In this document: positions 8,525 through 15,600 of the stretch, one piece after another | Layout: every line of letters starts with the position of its first letter | Numbering within the stretch: position 1 is the first letter of the stretch | Position numbers and translations under genes: made by a program | Assembly: GCA_029565065.1 (NCBI GenBank) | Contig: JAKQOW010000070.1 | Coordinates: 1-35,374, forward strand | Direction: 5' to 3' | Source: Acidobacteriota bacterium | Lineage (GTDB): Bacteria; Acidobacteriota; JAAYUB01 | DNA: 35,374 nucleotides | The notes under the pieces: model-generated | Told to the model about the DNA's origin: nothing | Databases searched by the model: none | What the model saw: only the letters and a program-made list of their open reading frames with translations

Positions 8525-8740
8525 ATGACCGAAAGCAATATCAACGAAACCCGGTCGAATCAGATCCGGCCATCCGGGAATCCGGGGGATGCGTCTGCCG
8601 GCGAGGCGCGACGGCCCTATACTCCGCCGCGCCTCCTCAGCAGCGAACCCCTTGAACTCTCCGCGGGGACTTGTGATCCGGCGTATGGGGGCTTCGGAAA
8701 GAGTTATCCTTCATATACGTGTCAAAAAGCAGGCTCGTGA
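8525..8740 (+). CDS. Putative RiPP precursor peptide (71 aa)
   Basis: The start at ATG 8525 is chosen because GAGGA lies 8 nt upstream; ATG 8498 would add nine mostly basic residues. The N-terminal part is polar and poorly ordered. Mid-peptide it has P-Y-T-P-P-R-L, resembling the Y-x-x-P-x-L leader motif bound by PqqD-like recognition domains, then L-E-L-S-A-G. The last 23 residues are T-C-D-P-A-Y-G-G-F-G-K-S-Y, then P-S-Y-T-C-Q-K-A-G-S: two Cys, three Tyr and several Gly, a plausible modified core. Its stop overlaps a GTG of the next gene (GTGA at 8737). No family is recognised by name. The call rests on size, motif and neighbours (HprK-like, PqqD, radical SAM, S26-like). Confidence 0.65.
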   Translation: MTESNINETRSNQIRPSGNPGDASAGEARRPYTPPRLLSSEPLELSAGTCDPAYGGFGKSYPSYTCQKAGS

Positions 8741-8751
8741 AGACAGGAGTC

Positions 8752-9669
8752 ATGGTTGAAATATCTCAACCGTGGGGCCCGGAGTCCATCTGTCTTCACT
8801 TGCCCATGTGCCGGGTGTCGATCCAGGGATTGACCCCCGGGCAACGGCAGACCATTTTTCACAACTACCAACAGTATATCCCCGGCCCCGGCGAGACGGC
8901 CGGCGGGAGTGATTTGATCTGCCTGGCCGGCCGTCTGGATGGACCTATCGGGCTGCCGCCGGAGCGCTTCGCGGCCGGCGGTCAGTACGCGCCGCTGAAA
9001 CGGCGCACGAGCGGAGGGATCGAGATTACGGGCTTCGATTTCAGGGCGCAGCTCGCCGGCGGCGGAGCGGAGCCGCTGCGGGCTTCCCTGGCGGTGGCCG
9101 GGGAGGAGGATCTGGGCCGGCCGTTTGCCCTGGAGAACTTCCTGCGAATCGTGTTCGCCTACCATGTCCTCAACCGGGGAGGGCTGCTGCTGCACAGCGC
9201 CGGTGTGGTGTACCGGGGCGCGGCCTACCTGTTCAGCGGCCGCTCCAACGCCGGCAAGTCCACGCTGTCCCGGAAAGCGGCCGCGGCCGGCGCCGCCGTG
9301 CTGAGCGACGACATCAACCTGGTGTATCGGGAAGACGATGGCTATCACGTCCACCGGGTGCCGTTCACCGGCGAATTCCGGCGCCCCGGGGAGAGCTTTT
9401 CCGGATCCGGGACCTTCCGGCTCGGCGGCCTCGCCCTGCTGGAGAAGGCGCCGGCCCTGACTGCCGCCCCGATGCAACCCGCCGAGGGCGTGGCCGGGCT
9501 CCTCACCGGTTGCCCGTACGTGAACGACGATCCCGAGGAGTTGCCCGCCTTGATGGATATCTTGACGCGGCTCGTGTCCCATGCCCCGGTGATCCGCCTC
9601 GGCGTTGCCCGCGACGACTCCTTCGAGGCGATCATGGCGGCCCTGCTGAGGTGCAGTGAAAATGTCTGA
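8752..9669 (+). CDS. HprK-like P-loop protein of a peptide-maturation cassette
   Basis: This 305-aa protein has a Walker A loop F-S-G-R-S-N-A-G-K-S-T with Lys169 (from ATG 8752), followed by a second acidic motif L-S-D-D. This is the arrangement seen in HPr kinase/phosphorylase-like proteins such as ScmC and the HprK-related kinases found beside PqqD genes. The N-terminal 120 residues are a family-specific domain. The sensor and regulatory parts of true HprK are not evident, so a role in carbon catabolite control is unlikely. It probably binds or phosphorylates a partner in the cassette. ATG 8752 has AGGAG very close upstream; GTG 8737, overlapping the precursor stop, is an alternative. The end overlaps the PqqD gene by 8 nt. 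Confidence 0.78.
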   Translation: MVEISQPWGPESICLHLPMCRVSIQGLTPGQRQTIFHNYQQYIPGPGETAGGSDLICLAGRLDGPIGLPPERFAAGGQYAPLKRRTSGGIEITGFDFRAQLAGGGAEPLRASLAVAGEEDLGRPFALENFLRIVFAYHVLNRGGLLLHSAGVVYRGAAYLFSGRSNAGKSTLSRKAAAAGAAVLSDDINLVYREDDGYHVHRVPFTGEFRRPGESFSGSGTFRLGGLALLEKAPALTAAPMQPAEGVAGLLTGCPYVNDDPEELPALMDILTRLVSHAPVIRLGVARDDSFEAIMAALLRCSENV

Positions 9670-9976
9670 ACCAACCCGAGAATACAAAATCCGCCTGTCC
9701 AGCCGGGTGCGCTTTCGCGACGTGGCCGGTCAGGGCGTGCTGGTGCACCTGGAAGAGGGCCGGGTGCTGGTCGTTAACGACGTGGGGCTCTTCATCGTCC
9801 AGGCGCTCGGCCGGCAGGCGATGACGGAGTCGGAACTGGCCGCGGCGGTGGCGCAGGCCTTTGTTGTCGATGCGGCCCGGGCGCAGTCGGACGTCGCCCT
9901 CTTCCTGGAGCAGTTGCGCGGAGAGAAGGCCCTCCAGACGGTCGGCGGGCCGGACGGCGGTCCAGCCGGAGGGTGA
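9662..9976 (+). CDS. PqqD-family RiPP recognition protein
   Basis: This 104-aa protein has the PqqD/RRE winged-helix pattern: two N-terminal strands (V-R-F-R-D-V, then V-L-V-H-L-E-E-G-R), N-D-V-G-L-F-I-V-Q-A-L, and E-L-A-A-A-V with a following V-D-A-A-R-A-Q-S-D-V helix. PqqD-like domains bind the leader of a precursor peptide and present it to the modifying enzyme. ATG 9662 is preferred to GTG 9656 because GAGGTG lies 8 nt upstream. It overlaps the end of the HprK-like gene and is followed after 6 nt by the radical SAM gene, so it is translationally linked to both. Confidence 0.9.
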   Translation: MSEPTREYKIRLSSRVRFRDVAGQGVLVHLEEGRVLVVNDVGLFIVQALGRQAMTESELAAAVAQAFVVDAARAQSDVALFLEQLRGEKALQTVGGPDGGPAGG

Positions 9977-9982
9977 GCGGGG

Positions 9983-10993
9983 ATGTACCGCCATACGGTG
10001 ATGAAAGCGGTCCGGGCGAATCGCCTGCTCCACGATGTGACCCTGGAGCTCACCTATTGCTGCAATTTTAACTGCTTCTACTGTTACAACGACCGGGACC
10101 GGCAGGGGACGCCGCTATCGCTGCCGCAGTACCGGGTCCTGCTCGAGGACCTGGCCCGCATGCAGACCCTGTTCCTGATGCTGACCGGGGGCGAGCCCAT
10201 GGTCCACCCCCATTTTTTCGACATCGGCAACATGACCCGGGAGCTGGGTTTCGTGGTTCGGATCCGCACGAACGGCCATCTGCTGATCCCTCGCAATGTC
10301 GAGCGGCTGCTCCGCGAGGTGGAACCTTACAGAGTCGAAATCACCCTGCACGGGGCCACCGCCGAAGTGCATGACCGGCAGACCCGCGTCCCCGGCAGTT
10401 TCGAACGCCTGACGGGCAACCTGCGTCACGCGCGGGTGGCCGGCCTGCGCTGCGCCACGGTGGTCACGCCCACCGCCTGGAACGAGCACCAGATCGAGGC
10501 GATGATCGCGCTCGGCGACGAGCTCGGGGCGCCCCTCCGATTTCAAGGGCCCGTGGGTCCGCGGGACAACGGCGACCGGGAGCCTTTGTCCATCCAGCCC
10601 AGCCGGGCCACCTGGGACCGGATCGAGGCCCTGATGGCGGAGCGCCGGGAAAATGTCTCGGTGGAGCCCGAGTGTTCTGTGTCCAAAGACTTCCCGGAAG
10701 CCGATGCCGAAGAAATCGCCTCCTGCAGCGTGGGTTTGGCCGGCGTCGACATCGATCCCTTCGGCAACGTCCAGCCCTGCATGCACGTTCGGGAAGTTGC
10801 GGGGAACCTGCACCAGCAGTCCATTGAAGATATCTGGAACCGCTCGCCCCTGTTCGCGCAGGTCAGGCAACGCGCCGTCGCCGCGGCGTCCAGATGGAAC
10901 GGGGAACGGCCCCGGCAATTTGGCTCGCCGTTGTTCTGTGTGGCCATCGACGAGATGTGCGGCGAGGAAGAGGGGAGGCGTGTCGGACCATGA
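9983..10993 (+). CDS. Radical SAM protein with SPASM/twitch-like C-terminus (peptide modification)
   Basis: This 336-aa protein has the radical SAM cluster motif C27-x3-C31-x2-C34 (within C-N-F-N-C-F-Y-C) and the G-G-E-P motif near residue 70. The C-terminal part has C-S-V-G, then D-P-F-G-N-V-Q-P-C, a G-N-L segment and I-W-N. It ends with two more Cys (F-C-V and M-C-G). This is a twitch or shortened SPASM auxiliary cluster domain typical of PqqE-like and other RiPP-modifying enzymes. The nearby precursor and PqqD suggest it installs a carbon-carbon, thioether or related crosslink on the Cys/Tyr-rich core. The exact reaction cannot be read from sequence. GGAGGG lies 9 nt upstream of the start, and the stop overlaps the next ATG (ATGA). 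Confidence 0.9.
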   Translation: MYRHTVMKAVRANRLLHDVTLELTYCCNFNCFYCYNDRDRQGTPLSLPQYRVLLEDLARMQTLFLMLTGGEPMVHPHFFDIGNMTRELGFVVRIRTNGHLLIPRNVERLLREVEPYRVEITLHGATAEVHDRQTRVPGSFERLTGNLRHARVAGLRCATVVTPTAWNEHQIEAMIALGDELGAPLRFQGPVGPRDNGDREPLSIQPSRATWDRIEALMAERRENVSVEPECSVSKDFPEADAEEIASCSVGLAGVDIDPFGNVQPCMHVREVAGNLHQQSIEDIWNRSPLFAQVRQRAVAAASRWNGERPRQFGSPLFCVAIDEMCGEEEGRRVGP

Positions 10994-11436
10994 ACCCGGA
11001 CCAGTGGAACGCCGCAGCGGGTCCCGGAGGCTGTCTCGCCAAGGCCTTGACCGATGGCGATGAAGCGGTTTTCCATGTGACCGGGGACTGCATGGCGCCC
11101 GAAGTCGACGATCTGGCCGCGGTGCGGGTGAAGCGGGCGCGGTTCCTCGTTCCCGGCGATCTGGTGGCGTTTCGCGATCCGCAGCGCCACCGCCTGGTGG
11201 TCCATCGGTTCCTGGGGTACGTGCGGCGGCGGGGGGAGTGGCGGCTCATGATCAAGTCGGATCGGGGCGCGGGGCCCGATCCCCTGGTGGCGACCGCCTG
11301 CGTGCTCGGCAAGGCGATCGCCCGGGACGGCGAAGCCGTTCGGGTTTCCTTGGCGAAACGGTTGCAGGCGATGGGCCAATATGCCGCCTGGTGCACCCGC
11401 GGCCTCATCCGGCGGGCGCGGCCAACGGCAAAGTAG
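10990..11436 (+). CDS. Small S26-like protein with Cys in place of the catalytic Ser
   Basis: This 148-aa protein belongs to the same S24/S26-like group as the N-terminal domain at 181. The S-M-A-P nucleophile motif reads G-D-C-M-A-P, with Cys34 (TGC at 11089-11091). The later motifs are conserved: P-G-D-L-V-A-F and L-V-V-H-R-F with His72. A Cys/His dyad could still be catalytic, or the protein may be a non-cleaving relative. No transmembrane helix is seen. The ATG overlaps the radical SAM stop, and a GAGGGGAGG stretch lies 10 nt upstream. It probably acts on the precursor, for example as leader peptidase or accessory factor (inference). The stop codon TAG lies in the first bases of a REP-like sequence. 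Confidence 0.8.
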   Translation: MNPDQWNAAAGPGGCLAKALTDGDEAVFHVTGDCMAPEVDDLAAVRVKRARFLVPGDLVAFRDPQRHRLVVHRFLGYVRRRGEWRLMIKSDRGAGPDPLVATACVLGKAIARDGEAVRVSLAKRLQAMGQYAAWCTRGLIRRARPTAK

Positions 11437-11444
11437 CGCCCGCA

Positions 11445-11530
11445 GTAACGCCCGTCCGCCGGACGGGCGTCGGGACACGCAACAGAAAGTAGCGCCCGTC
11501 CGCCGGACGGGCGCCGGGACACTCGGCAGG
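11445..11530 (+). repeat. Tandem REP-like units (family C), perfect stems
   Basis: Two head-to-tail units (11445-11488 and 11489-11530) begin GTAACGCCCG and GTAGCGCCCG. They carry perfect palindromes with arms CGCCCGTCC/GGACGGGCG around GCC at 11449-11469 and 11493-11513. The tail GACACTCGGCAGGAAGTG matches the family C block at 1749. Confidence 0.75.
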
Positions 11531-11585
11531 AAGTGGCGGGATTCCGATACGTCCTTGCCTCGACTCTGCACAAACCCGTGAGCGA

Positions 11586-11696
11586 ATCGTTCAATTGTGC
11601 CGAGGGGGCGGGCCGCGTCTGGAGTGCGGCGGCACGACGCCGCTCTGGATGGGCGCGGAGCGCGCCGGGTAAAATCCGGTTAGACAATTGAACGAT
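11586..11696. repeat. 13-bp inverted repeat flanking a 85-bp segment
   Basis: ATCGTTCAATTGT at 11586-11598 is the exact reverse complement of 11684-11696. The enclosed 85 bp is GC-rich and contains GTGCGGCGGCACGACGCCGC. The left arm lies where block 1 has a diverged equivalent (near 1806). It could be a MITE-like end pair or a large stem. Confidence 0.6.
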
Positions 11697-11719
11697 CACT
11701 TGATGAGTTGCGGTGATCC

Positions 11720-11813
11720 AAAGACGCTGTGCGTCCATCCAAAGCGCAGTCAAGCCTGCGCACTCCAAAGATGCTGCGCATCCATCCAAAGCGCAGACAT
11801 GTCTGCGCACTCC
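11720..11813 (-). repeat. Two 47-bp tandem units
   Basis: Units at 11720-11766 and 11767-11813 share ATCCAAAGCGCAG and CTGCGCACTCC blocks, with paired changes inside (for example GACGC/GCGTC against GATGC/GCATC), so the internal hairpin is kept. Confidence 0.65.
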
Positions 11814-11833
11814 AGACCGCCGTGGCATGCACC

Positions 11834-11858
11834 GTACGCCGCATTCGATGAATGCGGC
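11834..11858 (+). repeat. REP-like hairpin (family A)
   Basis: A GTAC foot is followed by arms GCCGCATTC/GAATGCGGC around GAT. Compared with 1242-1266, a G:C pair has become A:T on both sides of the stem. Confidence 0.65.
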
Positions 11859-11933
11859 CGGGTGGCCGGTGGTTCCGGTTCGCCCGGGCGGTGCACAGCG
11901 GAACAACCCGCAGGATCGTGGCGTCTTCATCGG

Positions 11934-11979
11934 CGCGCGTTCGTCGAACGCGCGGTACGCCGCATTCGATGAATGCGGC
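11934..11979 (+). repeat. Two adjacent hairpins (family A variants)
   Basis: A perfect palindrome with arms CGCGCGTTC/GAACGCGCG around GTC (11934-11954) is directly followed by GTAC and a second palindrome with arms GCCGCATTC/GAATGCGGC around GAT (11959-11979). Both keep the 9-3-9 geometry. Confidence 0.65.
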
Positions 11980-12356
11980 CGGGCGGCAGGCGTAAACGAT
12001 ATGTTCAACACCGCCACCGGTACAGCACGGAATATCCTGCCGTCCGCAAGCGATTTGGCGCCATACGCCTTCGGTAACATCCGCAGGCCGCGGCAGGATC
12101 CCGCCGCGCGAGCGGCTGCGGAGTGTAGCCCGGACCGAAAGGTCCGGGTTTTCGGATAGCACAAGCAATCTGACAGCTCCGCAGGAGCGGGGGAAGCCGG
12201 AGTCGGGGAAACCGCGGCCGGCGATTCATCCATGCCCCAACCCGAACCGGGTGCTTGGATCCCGCCGCCGCTTGCGCGACTGCCCCCTCCCGGTAGATTA
12301 TCGTGGCCACCCGGGCCTCTCGGCCCGGGCTACATGCCGCGGCCGCTGGCGCGGCC
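11954..12356 (+). repeat. Composite about 400-bp element, copy 2
   Basis: This copy has the same order of blocks as 1241-1640: family A hairpin, GGCGGCAGGC spacer, GATCCCGCCGCG, family B hairpin (12125-12148), GCTCC-GCA-GGAGC (12176-12188), GGATCCCGCCGCCGC, inverted family B hairpin (12310-12333), then GCGGCCGCTGGCGCGGCC. Spacer lengths are similar (about 209 bp between the outer bases of the family B pair, against 206 bp). Confidence 0.7.
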
Positions 12357-12483
12357 CGGCAGCCCAACCCATCATCAATCGGCATCAGCTGTCCTTTCCC
12401 GACGACAGTAGCCCTACGAAGCCCCGCAAACGTGGGGCAGCGCCTGGCTGTTTTGGTAGCGATTCGGCCGACGCTCCGGCGGG

Positions 12484-12512
12484 TTGACCCGGGCGGGAGC
12501 CGCGGGTATGAT
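12484..12512 (+). promoter_or_regulatory. Sigma-70-like promoter for the Asp-box protein gene
   Basis: TTGACC at 12484-12489 and TATGAT at 12507-12512 are separated by exactly 17 bp. Transcription would start near 12519 and give a leader of about 125 nt. Confidence 0.55.
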
Positions 12513-12644
12513 GGACGGGATCATGTCGTACAGCTCCAGCCGTTCCGTTCAAGCACTGAACGGGCTGCGGCGCGTGCCGCGGCGCTGACCTGAAAACCAC
12601 AGCCGGGTGGCGGGGCAAATCCCGCGCACCGGCCAGGAGGACGT

Positions 12645-15600
12645 ATGCGTCAGTCCATCGGGGTGTTGCTGCTGACCCTGCTGCTGGCCGCGGGCGCGGC
12701 GGGCGGCGGGATCGATCCGGATCTGCTGGCCGGGATGAAGGCCCGGGCCATCGGGCCGGCGGGGATGAGCGGCCGGATCGCCGACCTCGAGGCGGTGGAG
12801 GCCAACCCGGCGGTGGTGTACGCCGGCGCCGCCACCGGCGGCGTCTGGAAGTCCGTCAACGGCGGGCTCACCTGGACGCCCGTCTTCGACGACCAGCCCG
12901 TGGCCGCCATCGGCGCCGTGGCCGTGTTCCAGCCCAACCCGGACATCGTTTGGGTAGGCACCGGCGAGGGGAACCCGCGCAACTCCGCCTCGGTGGGCAA
13001 CGGCGTCTACAGGTCCGTCGACGGCGGCCGCACGTGGAAGCACATAGGGCTGGACGGCACCGAGCGGATCCATCGCATCGTGCTGCACCCCACCGACCCC
13101 GACGTGGCGTACGCCGCGGCGATGGGCCGCGAATGGGGCGAGAACCCGGAGCGCGGCGTCTTCAAAACCGTCGACGGCGGCAAAACCTGGACCCGGGTGC
13201 TGTACGTGGACGCGCGCACCGGCGCGGCCGACCTGGTCATCGATCCGGCCAACCCGGAGAAGCTGTTCGCCGCCATGTGGCAGTTCCGCCGCTGGCCCTA
13301 CTATTTCCGCTCGGGCGGCCCCGGTTCGGGGCTGTTCGTGACCCACGACGGGGGCGGGAGCTGGCGGCGCCTTCAGCCGGCGGACGGCCTGCCCAAAGGC
13401 GAACTCGGACGCATCGGCGTGGCCGTCTGCCGCTCGCGGTCGGAGGTGGTGTACGCCCTGGTGGAAGCCGAGAAGAGCGCGCTCATCCGATCCGATGACG
13501 GCGGCCGCAGCTGGCGCACCGTGAACGCGGAACCCAACGTCGCCCCGCGCCCGTTCTACTACGCCGACATCGCGGTGGACCCGGCCTGGCCCCAGCGGGT
13601 GTACAGCCTGGACTACGTGGTCCGCGTCTCCGACGACGGCGGCAAGTCGTTCGAGACTCTGCCGGGTGCCCGCTTCGAGAACATCCACGGCGACTACCAC
13701 ACCCTCTGGATCAATCCCCGTGATCCCGAGCACCTGTACGTGGGCAACGACGGCGGCCTGGCCGTAAGCCGCGACCGCGGCCGCACCATGCGCTTCGTGG
13801 GCAACCTGCCGCTGGGGCAGTACTACCACATCGCCGTGGACACGGCGGTGCCGTACCACGTGCTGGGCGGCATGCAGGACAACGGCTCCTGGCGCGGCCC
13901 CGGCTGGGTCATGGAGCAGGGCGGCATCCGCAACCACCACTGGCGGATGCTGGGCTTCGGTGACGGCTTCGACGTGCTGGCCGATCCCGCCGACCCGGCC
14001 GCCGGCTACTCCATGTACCAGGGCGGCAACCTGGGGCGATGGGACACCCGCACCGGCGAGTGGCGCCACATCCAACCTCCGGAGCCCGCCGAGGGGAAGT
14101 TGCGCTTCAACTGGAACGCGGCGCTGGCCATCGATCCATTCGAACCGGCCACCATCTACTATGGCAGCCAGTTCGTCCACCGCTCCCTCGACCGGGGTGA
14201 GACCTGGCAGACCATCAGCCCGGACCTGACCACGAACACATCGGAATGGCAGCGCCAGGACTCGAGCGGCGGCCTCACCCCCGACGTCACCGCGGCGGAG
14301 AACTTCTGCACCCTCATCGCCATCGCTCCGAGCCCGGCGGTGCGGGGCGTGATCTGGACCGGCAGCGACGACGGGCGGATCCATGTCACCCGCGACGGCG
14401 GCGCCACCTGGACCAGCGTCGAGGGGAACCTGCCCGGTGCGCCGGCTGGCGCCTGGGTGCCCCACATCGAAGCGTCCGCATTCGACGCCGCCGAGGCATT
14501 CGTGGTGCTCGACGACCACCGGCGCTCCGACTGGACCCCGTATGTCTTCAAGACCACCGATTACGGCCGGACCTGGACCAGTCTCGCAACGCCGGCGCTG
14601 CGCGGCTGGGCGCTGGTGGTGGAACAGGATCCGGTAAACCGAAACCTGCTGTTCCTCGGCACCGAATTCGGGCTCCATGTGTCCATTGACGGCGGGAGGG
14701 AGTGGCTGCCGTGGCGTCACGGCGTGCCCACGGTCTCGGTGATGGACCTGGTGATCCATCCCACGGAGCATGACCTGGTCATCGGCACCCACGGCCGGTC
14801 GGCGCTGGTGATCGACGACATCCGGCCGCTGCGGGAACTCGGCGCCGCGACCCTGGCCAAGCCGCTGCACGTGTTCGCCGCGGCCGGCGCCCGCCAATAC
14901 TGGCGGGACGCCGAGGCGGGCGGCTTCGGCCTGGGCGACGGCGAGTTCCGGGGCGAGAACAAACCGTACGGCGTAATCCTCACCTACAGCCTGAACCTGC
15001 CTGATCTCCCGCTCTCCGACGCCGAAAAGGAAAAGGCCCGGTTGGGAGCGGTGCAGGCGGAAAAGGCCAGGGGCGCGGCCTGGGAGCCGGCTCCCGTCGC
15101 ACCGAAAGTGGACACCAGCCCCGAAGAAAAACCCGACGAGCCGCCGCAGGTGGTGATCCGGATCGTCGACGCCGCCGGCCGCGCGGTGCGCACCCTCAAG
15201 GGGCCGGCGGTCCTCGGAGTGAATCGGGCGGTGTGGGATCTGTGTCGCGACGGTTTCCGCGAACCCGCCCAGCGGGGCGGGCGACGCCGCTCCGGCGAAC
15301 CGGCGCCGGGACCCGAGCTGCCGCCCGGAATCTACACGGCGACGGTGACCTTCCGCGATCACCACGCCGCCACCACGTTCCAGGTTCTGCCCGACCCGCG
15401 CTCGGCGAACACGCCGGCGGACTGGGCGCGCCGCCAGGCGGCCATTGAACGAATCGGTCGGCTCCAGGAAACGGCGGCCGCCGCGGTGGACCAGATCGCC
15501 GACGCCCGTGCCGACGTGGAGGCGGTCTTGGAGCGAGTGCGCGCCGCGGAGATCCGCCGGCTCAAGGCGGAGCGCGTGGAGCCAGAGGAAGGCAAGCTCG

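Larger units (their letters stand above)
11437..12483. repeat. Non-coding REP-rich intergenic block 2
   Basis: No gene is supported. The block contains family C hairpins (11445-11530), a 13-bp inverted repeat pair (11586-11696), two 47-bp tandem units (11720-11813), and the second copy of the composite element (11954-12356). Long frames read across it on both strands are repeat artefacts. From 12357 to 12483 I see no gene, only a GCCCC/GGGGC mini-hairpin near 12421-12437. Confidence 0.85.

Noticed and set aside
8752..9669. True HPr kinase of catabolite control
   Set aside because: The P-loop resembles HprK, but there is no HPr or PTS gene nearby, and the neighbours are peptide-modification genes.
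10863..12233. Long minus-strand frame across the S26-like gene and the REP block
   Set aside because: It reads through palindromic repeats. Such repeat-encoded peptides are common mis-annotations.
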